Assembly (NCBI GenBank): GCA_027011835.1
Contig: JALUZN010000532.1
Location: forward strand, 1 to 15,362
Reading direction: 5' to 3'
DNA: 15,362 nt
Origin: Draconibacterium sp.
GTDB taxonomy: Bacteria; Bacteroidota; Bacteroidia; Bacteroidales; Prolixibacteraceae
The notes beneath the pieces were generated by a model, which worked only from the letters and a program-made list of their open reading frames with translations, was not told where the DNA came from and ran no database searches. Both the position numbers and the translations under genes were made by a program. This document shows, one piece after another, positions 1-7,316 of this stretch. The number at the start of each line of letters is the position of its first letter. Within the stretch, counting starts at the first letter, position 1.

Positions 1-2
1 TT

Positions 3-659
3 TTAGAGGCGTTGGTAATTAAATCGACGGAAAAGCAAAAGGTTTATAAGAATACAAAAAAAACATTTACAATACTGAAAAAAGTATTGAAACAGTTGGA
101 AACAGACTATCTGAAAGTTGTTAAAGGTAAAGTCCCAATGCAGGTTCTACCTGTTTATAAAGAACGCGGGCCATTCGACGTGGAGTTTAAAATAGGTGGC
201 GATGTACTAATTTTTAGTATGCACTCAAATGTGTTCGAATTCGAAGATACTCATCCGGTGTGGAAAACAAAATATGTAGATGAAGACCCGATGCGTTCGT
301 ATTGTGGTACAATAAATATTTATAACTTTTTAGCCGATTCGTTTAAATACAACCGAATTAACGATGTGGGATATTTGGTAGCACGCATCTTTGTAAATAA
401 AGACAATCATTTTTTTGTTGAAGGGAAAAATCAGACCGAAGAGACTGTAAAAGATTTTGCTATCGATACAATATCGCCGGGAGTTGTTCGGCAAATTGTT
501 GAAACAGCTATTCAGTTTAGTATTGAATTTGACCTACTTGTTCCTGCTTACGAACAGATAAAAGTAGCCACAGTTGACCAAATGATGCAAAAAATTAATC
601 ACTCGAAGATAGCAACCGGTAAACGCTTGGGGTTCACTTTTTCTGCGGACGATGTTTAG
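3..659 (+). CDS. Unrecognised conserved-looking protein, probably partial at the 5' end
   Basis: I do not recognise this protein and assign no function. The frame is open to the left window edge (codons read L-E-A before a TTG at 12), so the true start may lie outside the window; if TTG at 12 were the start the protein would be 215 residues. It is soluble, with no signal peptide or membrane segment. The N-terminus is Lys-rich and helical, with KKTFTILKKVLKQLETDYLK near residues 16-35. The middle looks beta-rich and aromatic (FDVEFKIGGDVLIFSMHSNVFEFEDTHPVW). A helical C-terminal part follows, ending in ATGKRLGFTFSADDV. Codon use matches the rest of the window, so I think it is a genuine cytosolic gene. 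No terminator follows; the next 590 bases hold relics only. Confidence 0.7.
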   Translation, partial: LEALVIKSTEKQKVYKNTKKTFTILKKVLKQLETDYLKVVKGKVPMQVLPVYKERGPFDVEFKIGGDVLIFSMHSNVFEFEDTHPVWKTKYVDEDPMRSYCGTINIYNFLADSFKYNRINDVGYLVARIFVNKDNHFFVEGKNQTEETVKDFAIDTISPGVVRQIVETAIQFSIEFDLLVPAYEQIKVATVDQMMQKINHSKIATGKRLGFTFSADDV

Positions 660-822
660 AAATAGTGAGTTGTACTTTTTTGCAGATAACGGCAATTTCC
701 TAAAATAATCTCTATTTTCTTTGCCATAAGTGGAATTTTGATTACAGGTAACTGAATTTGCAAAAGGTGAAGATGATTGGGTAGTTTTGCCCAATAATGA
801 TGTCTTGTATTCGATTCAATAA
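652..822 (+). pseudogene. Possible decayed coding relic (unidentified)
   Basis: An ATG at 652 overlaps the stop of the upstream gene and opens an 18-codon frame ending at TAA 706-708. After two more in-frame stops the same frame resumes at 742-822, with a gene-like peptide containing FAKGEDDWVVLPNNDVLY before TAA. Acidic and aromatic runs of this kind are unusual for random AT-rich DNA. One reading is a small gene, once coupled to its neighbour, that has been broken by stops. I cannot name a family. The alternative is chance; confidence is low. Confidence 0.2.
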
Positions 823-826
823 ATAG

Positions 827-1084
827 TTACTCAGGTACTATAAATACAGAGCTTCCGCCACCCGGTGTGAGTTTAAGATTCAGTTCCATATCAGTAGTAA
901 CCTTGAATTATTACGAATTTGATAAGTCTATTTATTTATCGGCATATTTTAAAAAGTTTTGAATGTCGATTCCCTCTTTTGCTTTTGTAGTATCCGAATC
1001 TTCCTCGAATTGAGATTGATGCCAATCGGCATCAATCAACAAATATTTAGTATTATTCTTTGCGGCAAAATAAACGAAACAGAA
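827..1084 (-). pseudogene. Remnant of a glycoside hydrolase family 97 gene with internal deletion
   Basis: On the minus strand, in one constant frame from about 1084 down, the translation includes YFAAKNNTKYLLIDADWH, then an acidic stretch, then EGIDIQNFLKYADK and TAA at 932-934. From family knowledge this follows the pattern of the GH97 catalytic barrel (Y-I-D-F-A-x-x-N-G-I-x-Y-x-L-I-D-x-G-W, then a D-I-P/L segment and Y-A-x-x-K). About 15 codons later, past two more stops, the same frame gives VTTDMELNLKLTPGGGSSVF, which resembles the C-terminal GGG strand of GH97 enzymes. The several hundred residues expected between these pieces are absent, and no start codon or N-terminal domain is present. 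I infer a deleted, stop-ridden relic. The rny terminator hairpin lies just upstream on the same strand. Confidence 0.5.
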
Positions 1085-1130
1085 ACCCGAGAAGCTATGT
1101 GGTTTAACTATTTCTGCATAGGCAAAAAGA

Positions 1131-1167
1131 AAAGCGAGGATTTCACAAAAAGTGAAGCCCTCGCTTT
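1131..1167 (-). terminator. Rho-independent terminator of rny
   Basis: Nine-base arms AAAGCGAGG (1131-1139) and CCTCGCTTT (1159-1167) enclose a 2x2 internal loop, a second five-pair helix (1142-1146 with 1152-1156) and a five-base loop. Read on the minus strand, the stem is followed by TCTTTTTGCC, a U-rich tail. The plus-strand exit is not T-rich, so it acts for the minus-strand gene, about 80 bases past the rny stop. Confidence 0.8.
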
Positions 1168-1247
1168 AATAAGAATGTTGCTGTACAACTATTTTGTAGT
1201 CTTTTTCAGTCTTCAAACGTCGGTTTTCTAACTTCCGACTTCCAGCT

Positions 1248-2801
1248 TTATTTCGCGTAGCTAACTGCTCTGGTTTCGCGAATAACAGTAATTTTAATCT
1301 GTCCCGGATAGGTCATCTCATCCTGAATACGTTTCGAGATATCGTACGAAAGTTGTTCGGTTTCCTGATCGCTCATTTTATCCGAACCAACAATTACGCG
1401 TAATTCTCTACCCGCCTGAATGGCATACGTTTTCATTACACCCGGATACGAAAGAGCCAAATCTTCGAGGTCTTTTAAGCGTTTAATGTACGACTCTACA
1501 ATCTCGCGGCGTGCTCCCGGGCGTGCTCCCGAAATAGCATCGCAAACCTGCACGATAGGTGCCAACAGTGTTTGCATTTCCACTTCGTCGTGGTGCGAAC
1601 CGATTGCATTTGCAATATCGGGTTTCTCTTTGTACCGTTCGGCGAGTTTCATTCCAAGAATTGCGTGTGGCAATTCCGGCTCGTCGTCGGGCACTTTACC
1701 AATATCGTGTAACAGTCCGGCACGTTTTGCTTTTTTCGGATTCAGCCCCAATTCCGATGCCATAATAGCACATAAATTTGCTGTTTCGCGCGAGTGCTGC
1801 AATAAGTTTTGTCCATACGACGAACGGTATTTCATTTTACCGATTAAACGTATTAACTCGGGGTGCAACCCGTGAATTCCAAGGTCGATGGTTGTACGTT
1901 TTCCGGTCTCAATAATCTCCTCTTCAATCTGTTTTTTCACTTTTCCAACTACCTCTTCAATTCTGGCCGGATGAATTCTTCCGTCGGTTACCAGTTGGTG
2001 TAAAGCGAGGCGTGCAATTTCGCGGCGAACAGGGTCGAACGCAGAAAGAACAATAGCTTCCGGCGTATCGTCGACAACAATCTCAACTCCGGTAGCAGCT
2101 TCAAGAGCCCGAATATTTCGTCCCTCGCGGCCAATAATACGCCCTTTAATCTCGTCGCTTTCAATATGAAAAATGGTAACGGCATTTTCGATGGCTGTTT
2201 CGGTTGCAACACGCTGAATTGATTTGACCACCACTTTTTTCGCCTCTTTATTTGCGGTCTGTTTGGCCTCTTCCATAATTTCGTTAATGTACGAAATGGC
2301 TTCGGTTTTGGCCTCTTCCTGTAACGACTGTACCAATTGGGCTTTTGCATCGTCGGCAGAAAGGCCGGAAATTTGTTCAAGTTTTTCGAGGTGTTGTTTA
2401 TAAACTTTATCGAGTTCTTCGGTTTTATGCTCGACACGCTGCAGCTGCATATTTAAATTTTCGCGAATGGCTTCAACCTCTCTCCGCGTTGTTTCAAACT
2501 CTTTCGATTTACGATTAACTTCATCGCGGCGCTGATTCAGGTGACTCTCGCGCTGTTTCTGCTTGTTCTCCAAATTCGACAACTCAGCATTTCGCTCGTT
2601 AATGTACTTTTCGTGTTCCGATTTCAACTGCAAGAATTTCTCTTTTGCCTGCAAAATCTTATCTTTTTTTATCACTTCTGCCTCGGCAACTCCCTCGGCA
2701 ATTATTCGTTTTTTCTTCGACTTTAATGCTTTGTCCCAAATAAAGTAGGCCAAAGCGCCACCAAAAACGAAACCGGCAGCAACTCCTATTATTAAATCCA
2801 T
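1248..2801 (-). CDS. rny: Ribonuclease Y (membrane-anchored endoribonuclease)
   Basis: RNase Y starts mRNA decay by endonucleolytic cleavage at the inner face of the membrane. Numbered from a possible TTG at 2807, the protein has 519 residues, the usual family length. A membrane anchor lies at about 3-24 (LIIGVAAGFVFGGALAYFIW). A long charged coiled coil runs to about 200. The KH RNA-binding domain at about 210-272 contains GRIIGREGRNIRALE. The HD phosphohydrolase domain at about 335-430 carries the metal-binding HD pair in GLLHDIGKV (367-368), H338 and HHD at 405-407. I prefer ATG at 2801 (517 residues, MDLIIG): the purine-rich AAGAGA sits eight bases before it but only two before the TTG. 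It lies downstream of zapA and ends at the terminator at 1131-1167. Confidence 0.97.
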   Translation of the reverse strand: MDLIIGVAAGFVFGGALAYFIWDKALKSKKKRIIAEGVAEAEVIKKDKILQAKEKFLQLKSEHEKYINERNAELSNLENKQKQRESHLNQRRDEVNRKSKEFETTRREVEAIRENLNMQLQRVEHKTEELDKVYKQHLEKLEQISGLSADDAKAQLVQSLQEEAKTEAISYINEIMEEAKQTANKEAKKVVVKSIQRVATETAIENAVTIFHIESDEIKGRIIGREGRNIRALEAATGVEIVVDDTPEAIVLSAFDPVRREIARLALHQLVTDGRIHPARIEEVVGKVKKQIEEEIIETGKRTTIDLGIHGLHPELIRLIGKMKYRSSYGQNLLQHSRETANLCAIMASELGLNPKKAKRAGLLHDIGKVPDDEPELPHAILGMKLAERYKEKPDIANAIGSHHDEVEMQTLLAPIVQVCDAISGARPGARREIVESYIKRLKDLEDLALSYPGVMKTYAIQAGRELRVIVGSDKMSDQETEQLSYDISKRIQDEMTYPGQIKITVIRETRAVSYAK

Positions 2802-2825
2802 ATTCAATGTCTCTTATTAATTAAT

Positions 2826-2895
2826 TATACAATAAAACCCGTAACAGAACTCTTCCTTAAAAAGGAGGAAAAATTCTAATACGGGCTTCGATAAA
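2826..2895 (-). ncRNA. ssrS: Structured RNA element between zapA and rny; candidate short 6S RNA or intercistronic terminator
   Basis: On the minus strand CCCGTA (2880-2885) pairs with TACGGG (2838-2843). Inside, AGAA (2874-2877) pairs with TTCT (2846-2849), and the apex TTCCT/AGGAA closes a short hairpin. Asymmetric unpaired stretches separate the helices, giving a rod with a central bubble. The outer stem is followed by TTTTATTGTAT. From memory, zapA-rny is a typical location of short 6S RNAs in Bacteroidota, and a closing stem, bubble and apical hairpin is the 6S plan. A simple terminator for zapA explains the stem and U-run equally well. The symbol applies only if the 6S reading is right. 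Confidence 0.45.
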
Positions 2896-2909
2896 TATTC
2901 TTTCTGACT

Positions 2910-3212
2910 CTATTTTCCTGTTTTTTCTTTCAAAAAATCGGAAATATTATCGTTTATATCTTTTAACTCATCGATGAAGTTTGAACTGTTATTTTGGTTT
3001 TTCAGCTCAATATTGCTTAATGCAATTTGAAATGCCGACATTGCCAAAATATTTTGAGACTCTTGATTACTAAACGATTGTCTGTATTTTTTTATCGTTT
3101 CGTTAACCAATTTTGCAGCTTGTCTATATCTCTCTTCATCGATACGATTAATAGTTAGCGGAAAAACCCGCCCATCAATCTTAATATTTATTCTTAATTT
3201 ATTTTTATCCAC
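2910..3212 (-). CDS. zapA: Cell division protein ZapA
   Basis: ZapA is a small cytosolic protein that binds and bundles FtsZ filaments and stabilises the Z-ring. The 100-residue length is normal for the family. The N-terminal half (LRINIKIDGRVFPLTINR, about 6-23) forms the characteristic beta-hairpin globular part, followed by EERYRQAAKLVNETIKKYR and a C-terminal coiled-coil helix (about 50-98). The start is GTG at 3210-3212. An ATG that overlaps the stop of the preceding gene is out of frame and reads only four codons. Six bases separate it from the upstream coiled-coil gene, so the two are cotranscribed; the RNA element at 2826-2895 and rny follow. Confidence 0.93.
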   Translation of the reverse strand: MDKNKLRINIKIDGRVFPLTINRIDEERYRQAAKLVNETIKKYRQSFSNQESQNILAMSAFQIALSNIELKNQNNSSNFIDELKDINDNISDFLKEKTGK

Positions 3213-3218
3213 CTGCCA

Positions 3219-3512
3219 TTACTTATTTAGTAATGCGATACATTTATCAATTTCCCGTACCAATTTATTTATTTTCTGTTTAGCCACCCTGTTTTCATCA
3301 ACGCCTGATAAAAGCACGGTTGCTATTTTCATTTGCTCATTTTTCCGACTCATTTCCGATTTTTCCTCCTCCAGTTTTTCAATCTCTAATTTCAGACTTA
3401 ACACTTTATCGTTCAGCTGCTTTATCTCCTCTTCGAGCTGGTTAAACTGCTGAAACAGTTGTTGCGTATTCGCCTTTAAATTGTTGAGAAGTAAAATATC
3501 TTCTTCAGTCAT
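3219..3512 (-). CDS. Small coiled-coil protein upstream of zapA
   Basis: This 97-residue protein is almost entirely predicted coiled coil. Heptads of Leu/Ile with Glu/Lys run from about residue 8 to 60 (for example LEEEIKQLNDKVLSLKLEIE). A short turn with GVDENR follows near 70-75, then a second helix ends in VREIDKCIALLNK. It has no signal peptide or catalytic motif. Its position six bases ahead of zapA suggests a division-associated role, perhaps analogous to ZapB, but that is inference from context and shape only. The ATG at 3510-3512 is about 20 bases from a -7 box at 3532-3539, so this is the first gene of the unit. Confidence 0.85.
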   Translation of the reverse strand: MTEEDILLLNNLKANTQQLFQQFNQLEEEIKQLNDKVLSLKLEIEKLEEEKSEMSRKNEQMKIATVLLSGVDENRVAKQKINKLVREIDKCIALLNK

Positions 3513-3531
3513 CTTAGCTGCATTTCGTCGA

Positions 3532-3539
3532 CAAAGTTA
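3532..3539 (-). promoter_or_regulatory. Bacteroidota -7 promoter element for the coiled-coil/zapA unit
   Basis: The minus strand reads TAACTTTG, an exact match to the Bacteroidota TAnnTTTG -7 consensus. TTTT stands about 18 bases upstream where TTTG is expected. Transcription would begin roughly 12-15 bases before the ATG at 3512. Confidence 0.55.
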
Positions 3540-3627
3540 ATATTTTTACCCTATTGTAAAAGGATTTAGAAACCGAAATGAAATGAAATATTGCTAACAT
3601 CGTTCTGTTAAGATTAGTGGAAAAGAT

Positions 3628-3635
3628 TAAATTTG
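3628..3635 (+). promoter_or_regulatory. Bacteroidota -7 promoter element for the M23 peptidase/anmK unit
   Basis: TAAATTTG matches TAnnTTTG exactly. A weak -33 element (TCTG, 3604-3607) sits 20 bases upstream. The predicted transcript start near 3640 leaves about 25 bases before ATG 3667 but only about 9 before the alternative TTG at 3649, favouring the ATG. Confidence 0.55.
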
Positions 3636-3666
3636 CACACTCTTCATTTTGTTTACAAGTTTATTT

Positions 3667-5370
3667 ATGACTAAAATATTTACTGTTTTACTGTTTTTTT
3701 ATGCCGTTGCCTCTTTCGGACAAGAAGATTATTATTCGGCCCCGGTAAAGATTCCAATTTTATTAAGCGGAAATTTTGGCGAATTAAGAAGCAACCACTT
3801 TCATTCTGGCATCGATATAAAAACAGAAGGTGTTACCGGAATCTCTGTTTATGCAGCTGCCGACGGTTTTGTTTCGCGCATTTCAGTTTCGCCAACGGGT
3901 TACGGAAATGCACTTTATATTGACCACCCAAACGGAACAACGACCGTTTACGGCCATCTGCAAAATTTCAGAAAAGATATTGCCGCGTTTGTAAAAGAGA
4001 GCCAGTACAAACAGAAATCGTTTCGGGTTAATTTAATGCTTTCGCCTGAAAAGTTCGAGGTGAAAAAAGGAGAAATGATTGCAAAAAGCGGAAACACAGG
4101 AAGTTCTGGCGGACCACATTTACATTTTGAAATCCGGAATACCAAAACCGAGCATCCTTTAAATCCGTTAAAATATAATTTCAACATAAAAGATACTAAA
4201 CCGCCACGAGTTCTTTCGTTGTTAATTGCACCACTTACCGATACGTCGCACGTGAATTACGAAACCCGAAAACGTCGCTACCCGATTATTTTTTACGATG
4301 GGAAGTACCACATAAAAAACAACCCTTCTATTCCGGTTTACGGAGCGATTGGATTTGCCATCGAATCAGTCGATTATTTAAACGACTCGTGGAGCAAATG
4401 TGGAATTTACTCGTACCAACTTACCATCGACAACGAGCTCTATTTCTCAAATAGTATGGATGAGTTTTCGTTTAACGAAACCCGCTACATTAATAGTTTA
4501 ATCGATTACGAAACGTATATAAAACTGCATCGTCGTTTTCAGAAAACCTGGGTAGAGCCCGGAAACAAACTTAGTACGTACAATTTTGTGAAGGGCAATG
4601 GTGTGTTTAATGCATCGGGGGCAGGCATTCACAAAATCAGGATTCAACTAAAAGACACCTACGGAAATAGTTCTGTTCTTGAATTTAATGTTGCCGTAAA
4701 ACCCAAAAGCATCGCCGGGAAAGCACAAGAAGGGAAAAAGCATTTTTATTTCGATAAAGAAAATAGCTATAAAACGGATGATTTTCAGATTTCAATACCC
4801 GAAGGAGCACTCTATTCCGATATAAATTTTCAGTTAAAAACAGCACCCGAAATTCAGGGAAATTTTTCGAAAACATATACAATTCATAAAAATACGGTTG
4901 CCTTGCACACGCCTGCAACAATTCGGGTTAAAACAAAAAATCTACCTGCAAATCTTGAATCGAAAGCACTTTTTGTTGTTATCGACGAAAAAACCGGAAA
5001 ATATTGGGCAGCAAACGGAAGTTTCGAAAACGGTTGGGGCTCGGCAAAAATTAAGCAGTTTGGCGAATATACCGTAAAGGTCGATACCGTTCCGCCAACA
5101 ATAAAGCCACTGAGCATAAAAAACAGAAATACATTAACCGAAGCCACTCAGATTAGGTTTAAAATTTCGGATGATTTGGCCGGCATAAAAAAAGTTGAAG
5201 GCTATTTAGACGGCAAATGGGCACTGTTTGAATACGATGCAAAACGACATTTAATTACGCATAAATTCGACAAAACCCGTTTTTCATTTGGGAAAAAACA
5301 TACGCTAAAACTAACCGTTACCGACTACCGCAACAACAAAAAAACATATGAGGCAACATTCCGGAAATAA
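3667..5370 (+). CDS. Exported M23-family (LytM) peptidoglycan endopeptidase
   Basis: This is a predicted zinc metallo-endopeptidase acting on peptidoglycan cross-bridges in the periplasm. From the ATG at 3667 it has 567 residues with a clean signal peptide (MTKIFTVLLFFYAVASFGQ). The M23 domain lies at about 40-165 with every catalytic position intact: HSGID gives H46 and D50, YGHL gives H97, and GGPHLHFEI gives H151 and H153. A roughly 35-residue insertion follows YGHL. The remaining 400 residues are beta-rich, and part near residues 480-565 (VPPTIKPLSIKNRNTLTEA onward) looks like an Ig-like domain. TTG at 3649 would place non-signal residues before the signal peptide, so I reject it. The stop lies inside anmK (23-base overlap), which implies cotranscription and coupled translation. 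Confidence 0.93.
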   Translation: MTKIFTVLLFFYAVASFGQEDYYSAPVKIPILLSGNFGELRSNHFHSGIDIKTEGVTGISVYAAADGFVSRISVSPTGYGNALYIDHPNGTTTVYGHLQNFRKDIAAFVKESQYKQKSFRVNLMLSPEKFEVKKGEMIAKSGNTGSSGGPHLHFEIRNTKTEHPLNPLKYNFNIKDTKPPRVLSLLIAPLTDTSHVNYETRKRRYPIIFYDGKYHIKNNPSIPVYGAIGFAIESVDYLNDSWSKCGIYSYQLTIDNELYFSNSMDEFSFNETRYINSLIDYETYIKLHRRFQKTWVEPGNKLSTYNFVKGNGVFNASGAGIHKIRIQLKDTYGNSSVLEFNVAVKPKSIAGKAQEGKKHFYFDKENSYKTDDFQISIPEGALYSDINFQLKTAPEIQGNFSKTYTIHKNTVALHTPATIRVKTKNLPANLESKALFVVIDEKTGKYWAANGSFENGWGSAKIKQFGEYTVKVDTVPPTIKPLSIKNRNTLTEATQIRFKISDDLAGIKKVEGYLDGKWALFEYDAKRHLITHKFDKTRFSFGKKHTLKLTVTDYRNNKKTYEATFRK

Positions 5371-6427
5371 AATAAAAGCTGTTGGTGTAATGTCGGGCAC
5401 ATCGTTAGACGGGCTCGATATTGCTGCGGTTGATTTTGCGTTTGCAAACAACAAATGGAGTTTTACTATTGTTGACGCAACTACCATTTCGTATTCAGAA
5501 GAGTGGATAGAAAAACTTAAAAATGCCCACACACTCCCGGGAGAAAAACTAATGGAGTTAAATGCTGAATATGGCCGCTATACAGGAGTTGAAATAAATA
5601 GTTTTATTGAACGGCTTAGTTATAAACCCGATTTAATTGCATCGCACGGGCACACAGTTTTTCATCAGCCCGAAAAAGGGTTTACATTGCAAATTGGCAG
5701 CGGAGCCGAAATTGCTGCCATTACCAAAACCACAACTGTTGCCGATTTTAGAACAACTGACATTGCACTTGGCGGACAAGGTGCACCGCTTGTTCCGGTG
5801 GGCGACAAACTTCTTTTTCCCGAATTTAAATATTGCCTGAATATTGGAGGATTTGCCAATATATCGTTCGACAAGAACGGTCGGCGACTGGCATTCGATA
5901 TTGGTCCGGCAAATTTCGCACTTAACTATTTTGCTGAAATACAGGGATTTCAGTACGACGAAAACGGAGAACTTGGGCGAAAAGGAGTAATCAACAAACA
6001 GCTATTACATAAACTGAACAACCTTGAATATTACACCCGTGAAGCTCCAAAATCGCTTGGCAGAGAGTGGATGGAACGTGTTTTCTTCCCGGCAATTAAC
6101 AGTTTCCCGATTTCCGTTTCAGAGAAAATGCGAACGCTGTACGAACACATTGCAATGCAAATTGCAAAAGCCACAACAAGTCAGGGTAAACTTTTAATTA
6201 CCGGAGGCGGAGCATTGAACACTTTTCTTATTGAACGCATTAAACATCACGCAGTAGCGGAGATTGTAATTCCCGACGATACAATTATAAATTATAAGGA
6301 AGCTCTGATTTTTGCATTTCTAGGAGTACTTCGCCAGCAAAACAAAATAAATTGTCTGGCGTCGGTTACCGGCGCATCGAAAGACAGTTCAGGTGGAGTT
6401 GTTTTCGAATATCTTACCTCTTTTTAA
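5348..6427 (+). CDS. anmK: Anhydro-N-acetylmuramic acid kinase
   Basis: AnmK uses ATP to open and phosphorylate 1,6-anhydro-MurNAc, giving MurNAc-6-phosphate. It is a cytosolic step of peptidoglycan recycling. The 359 residues match the family. Visible motifs are the N-terminal phosphate loop GVMSGTSLDG (13-22), SHGHTVFHQ (99-107), VADFRTTDIALGGQGAPLVP (131-150), NIGGFANIS (165-173), AFDIGPAN with the likely catalytic Asp at 184, and GGGALN near the C-terminus. The start at ATG 5348 is 12 residues before the phosphate loop and overlaps the M23 peptidase gene by 23 bases, linking wall cleavage with recovery of the product. The 3' end overlaps the convergent DUF1961 gene by 14 bases, so no terminator fits between them. 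Confidence 0.95.
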   Translation: MRQHSGNKIKAVGVMSGTSLDGLDIAAVDFAFANNKWSFTIVDATTISYSEEWIEKLKNAHTLPGEKLMELNAEYGRYTGVEINSFIERLSYKPDLIASHGHTVFHQPEKGFTLQIGSGAEIAAITKTTTVADFRTTDIALGGQGAPLVPVGDKLLFPEFKYCLNIGGFANISFDKNGRRLAFDIGPANFALNYFAEIQGFQYDENGELGRKGVINKQLLHKLNNLEYYTREAPKSLGREWMERVFFPAINSFPISVSEKMRTLYEHIAMQIAKATTSQGKLLITGGGALNTFLIERIKHHAVAEIVIPDDTIINYKEALIFAFLGVLRQQNKINCLASVTGASKDSSGGVVFEYLTSF

Positions 6428-7229
6428 CCTCATTTGGCAGCAACCGATAAATGGTAAAATTATCGTAATCGGCTATTTGTTTTTGGGTGTGCCTAATCCC
6501 AACGGCTCCGCCCAAACAGGGCTCTCCCGTCCCCTTGCATGGCAGTTGATGCTGCCAGCTTGTTTCCGATAAGCAGGGCTGTCCATTGTCCTGTACCTGA
6601 TGAATAAGCACTCCGTCGAAAAATACAAGTTGCCGTTTTTGTAATGATACAATACTTATTCGATGCCACGTAGTATCGTTCATTTTAATGGGGTCGGTTG
6701 TCGACGATATCAAATGAAATCCGGGAGCTTTACGAATATTTGATTCTCCACTGCCAAAACGGTGAAACGAAATATGATACGCTTTAAGATTTCCATTTAT
6801 GTACTCCTCGTATTTTCCCGTTCTTTTTTCATCAAACAGCGATTTCCCATCAAGAGTTTGTGCATTCCAAAAAATCATTGACAACCCGAAATTTGTAAGC
6901 GATTTATAATCGAACTCCAAAATATAAGGCGACTGAACATCTATCTTCCACCAAATATTTCCTTTCGGATTCTCAGTCGCTGCACTTTGAGACTCAAAAC
7001 GCAGTTTTCCTGCAATAATTTCCGCGTTAACTTTTCCCTCTGATTGCCAGTTAGAGAGAGTTCCCGAAAAAGTTTCACGAAAAAGCAGTTTGCCCCTTTT
7101 ATAGTTTTTTAGCTGCGAAAATATCAGGCGTTCGTTGGCAGTTAGTTTTTGCGCAAAAAGTTTGTTTCCACTCAGAAGTAAAACAATTAGTAGCACATTA
7201 AAACAGATTAAGTATTTACTTTTTTTCAT
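6414..7229 (-). CDS. Exported DUF1961 (YesU-like) concanavalin-A-fold protein
   Basis: The 271-residue protein has a signal peptide (about 1-26, ending LFAQ). The rest is beta-rich and matches the DUF1961 pattern: LLFRETFSGTLSNWQSEG near 48-65, aromatic strands ILEFDYKS and LSMIFWNAQTLDGK, YHISFHRFGSGESN, a WHRISIV strand, and GGAVGIRHTQKQIADYDNFTIYRL at the end. YesU of Bacillus subtilis, in a rhamnogalacturonan-degradation operon, is the known relative; the fold is lectin/laminarinase-like and the reaction is not established. Here I infer binding or processing of a polysaccharide outside the cytoplasm, given the upstream esterase and sulfatase. It sits 160 bases behind the M23-like gene with no clear promoter of its own. 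Its last 14 bases overlap anmK on the other strand. Confidence 0.8.
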   Translation of the reverse strand: MKKSKYLICFNVLLIVLLLSGNKLFAQKLTANERLIFSQLKNYKRGKLLFRETFSGTLSNWQSEGKVNAEIIAGKLRFESQSAATENPKGNIWWKIDVQSPYILEFDYKSLTNFGLSMIFWNAQTLDGKSLFDEKRTGKYEEYINGNLKAYHISFHRFGSGESNIRKAPGFHLISSTTDPIKMNDTTWHRISIVSLQKRQLVFFDGVLIHQVQDNGQPCLSETSWQHQLPCKGTGEPCLGGAVGIRHTQKQIADYDNFTIYRLLPNEVKKR

Positions 7230-7316
7230 AAGAATTGAACAACTGTCGTTAACAACACTTCGTTAAATTTTTGTTTCTCGTAAAGCCGCAAAGTCGCAAA
7301 GGGCTGATATTTAGTA

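Noticed and set aside
534..794. Minus-strand 86-codon open frame overlapping the first gene's 3' end
   Set aside because: No recognisable domain; its codons look like the reverse of the first gene and of the relic at 742-822.
959..1231. Plus-strand 90-codon open frame
   Set aside because: It runs through the rny terminator hairpin and antisense to the GH97-like remnant; its composition is not protein-like.
1988..2437. Long minus-strand frame inside rny (149 codons), and similar frames inside hppA and the sulfatase
   Set aside because: Out-of-frame shadows of well-supported genes, with Lys/Arg/Ser-biased composition and no domain signature.
2802..2807. TTG start for rny two codons before ATG 2801
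   Set aside because: The purine-rich AAGAGA is two bases from TTG but eight from ATG, and the membrane anchor begins directly after the ATG.
3578..3590. GAAAT-type short tandem (three units)
   Set aside because: Too short and AT-rich to be more than chance in an intergenic region.
3649..3666. TTG start for the M23 peptidase
   Set aside because: It lies about nine bases from the predicted transcript start and would place extra residues before a complete signal peptide at ATG 3667.
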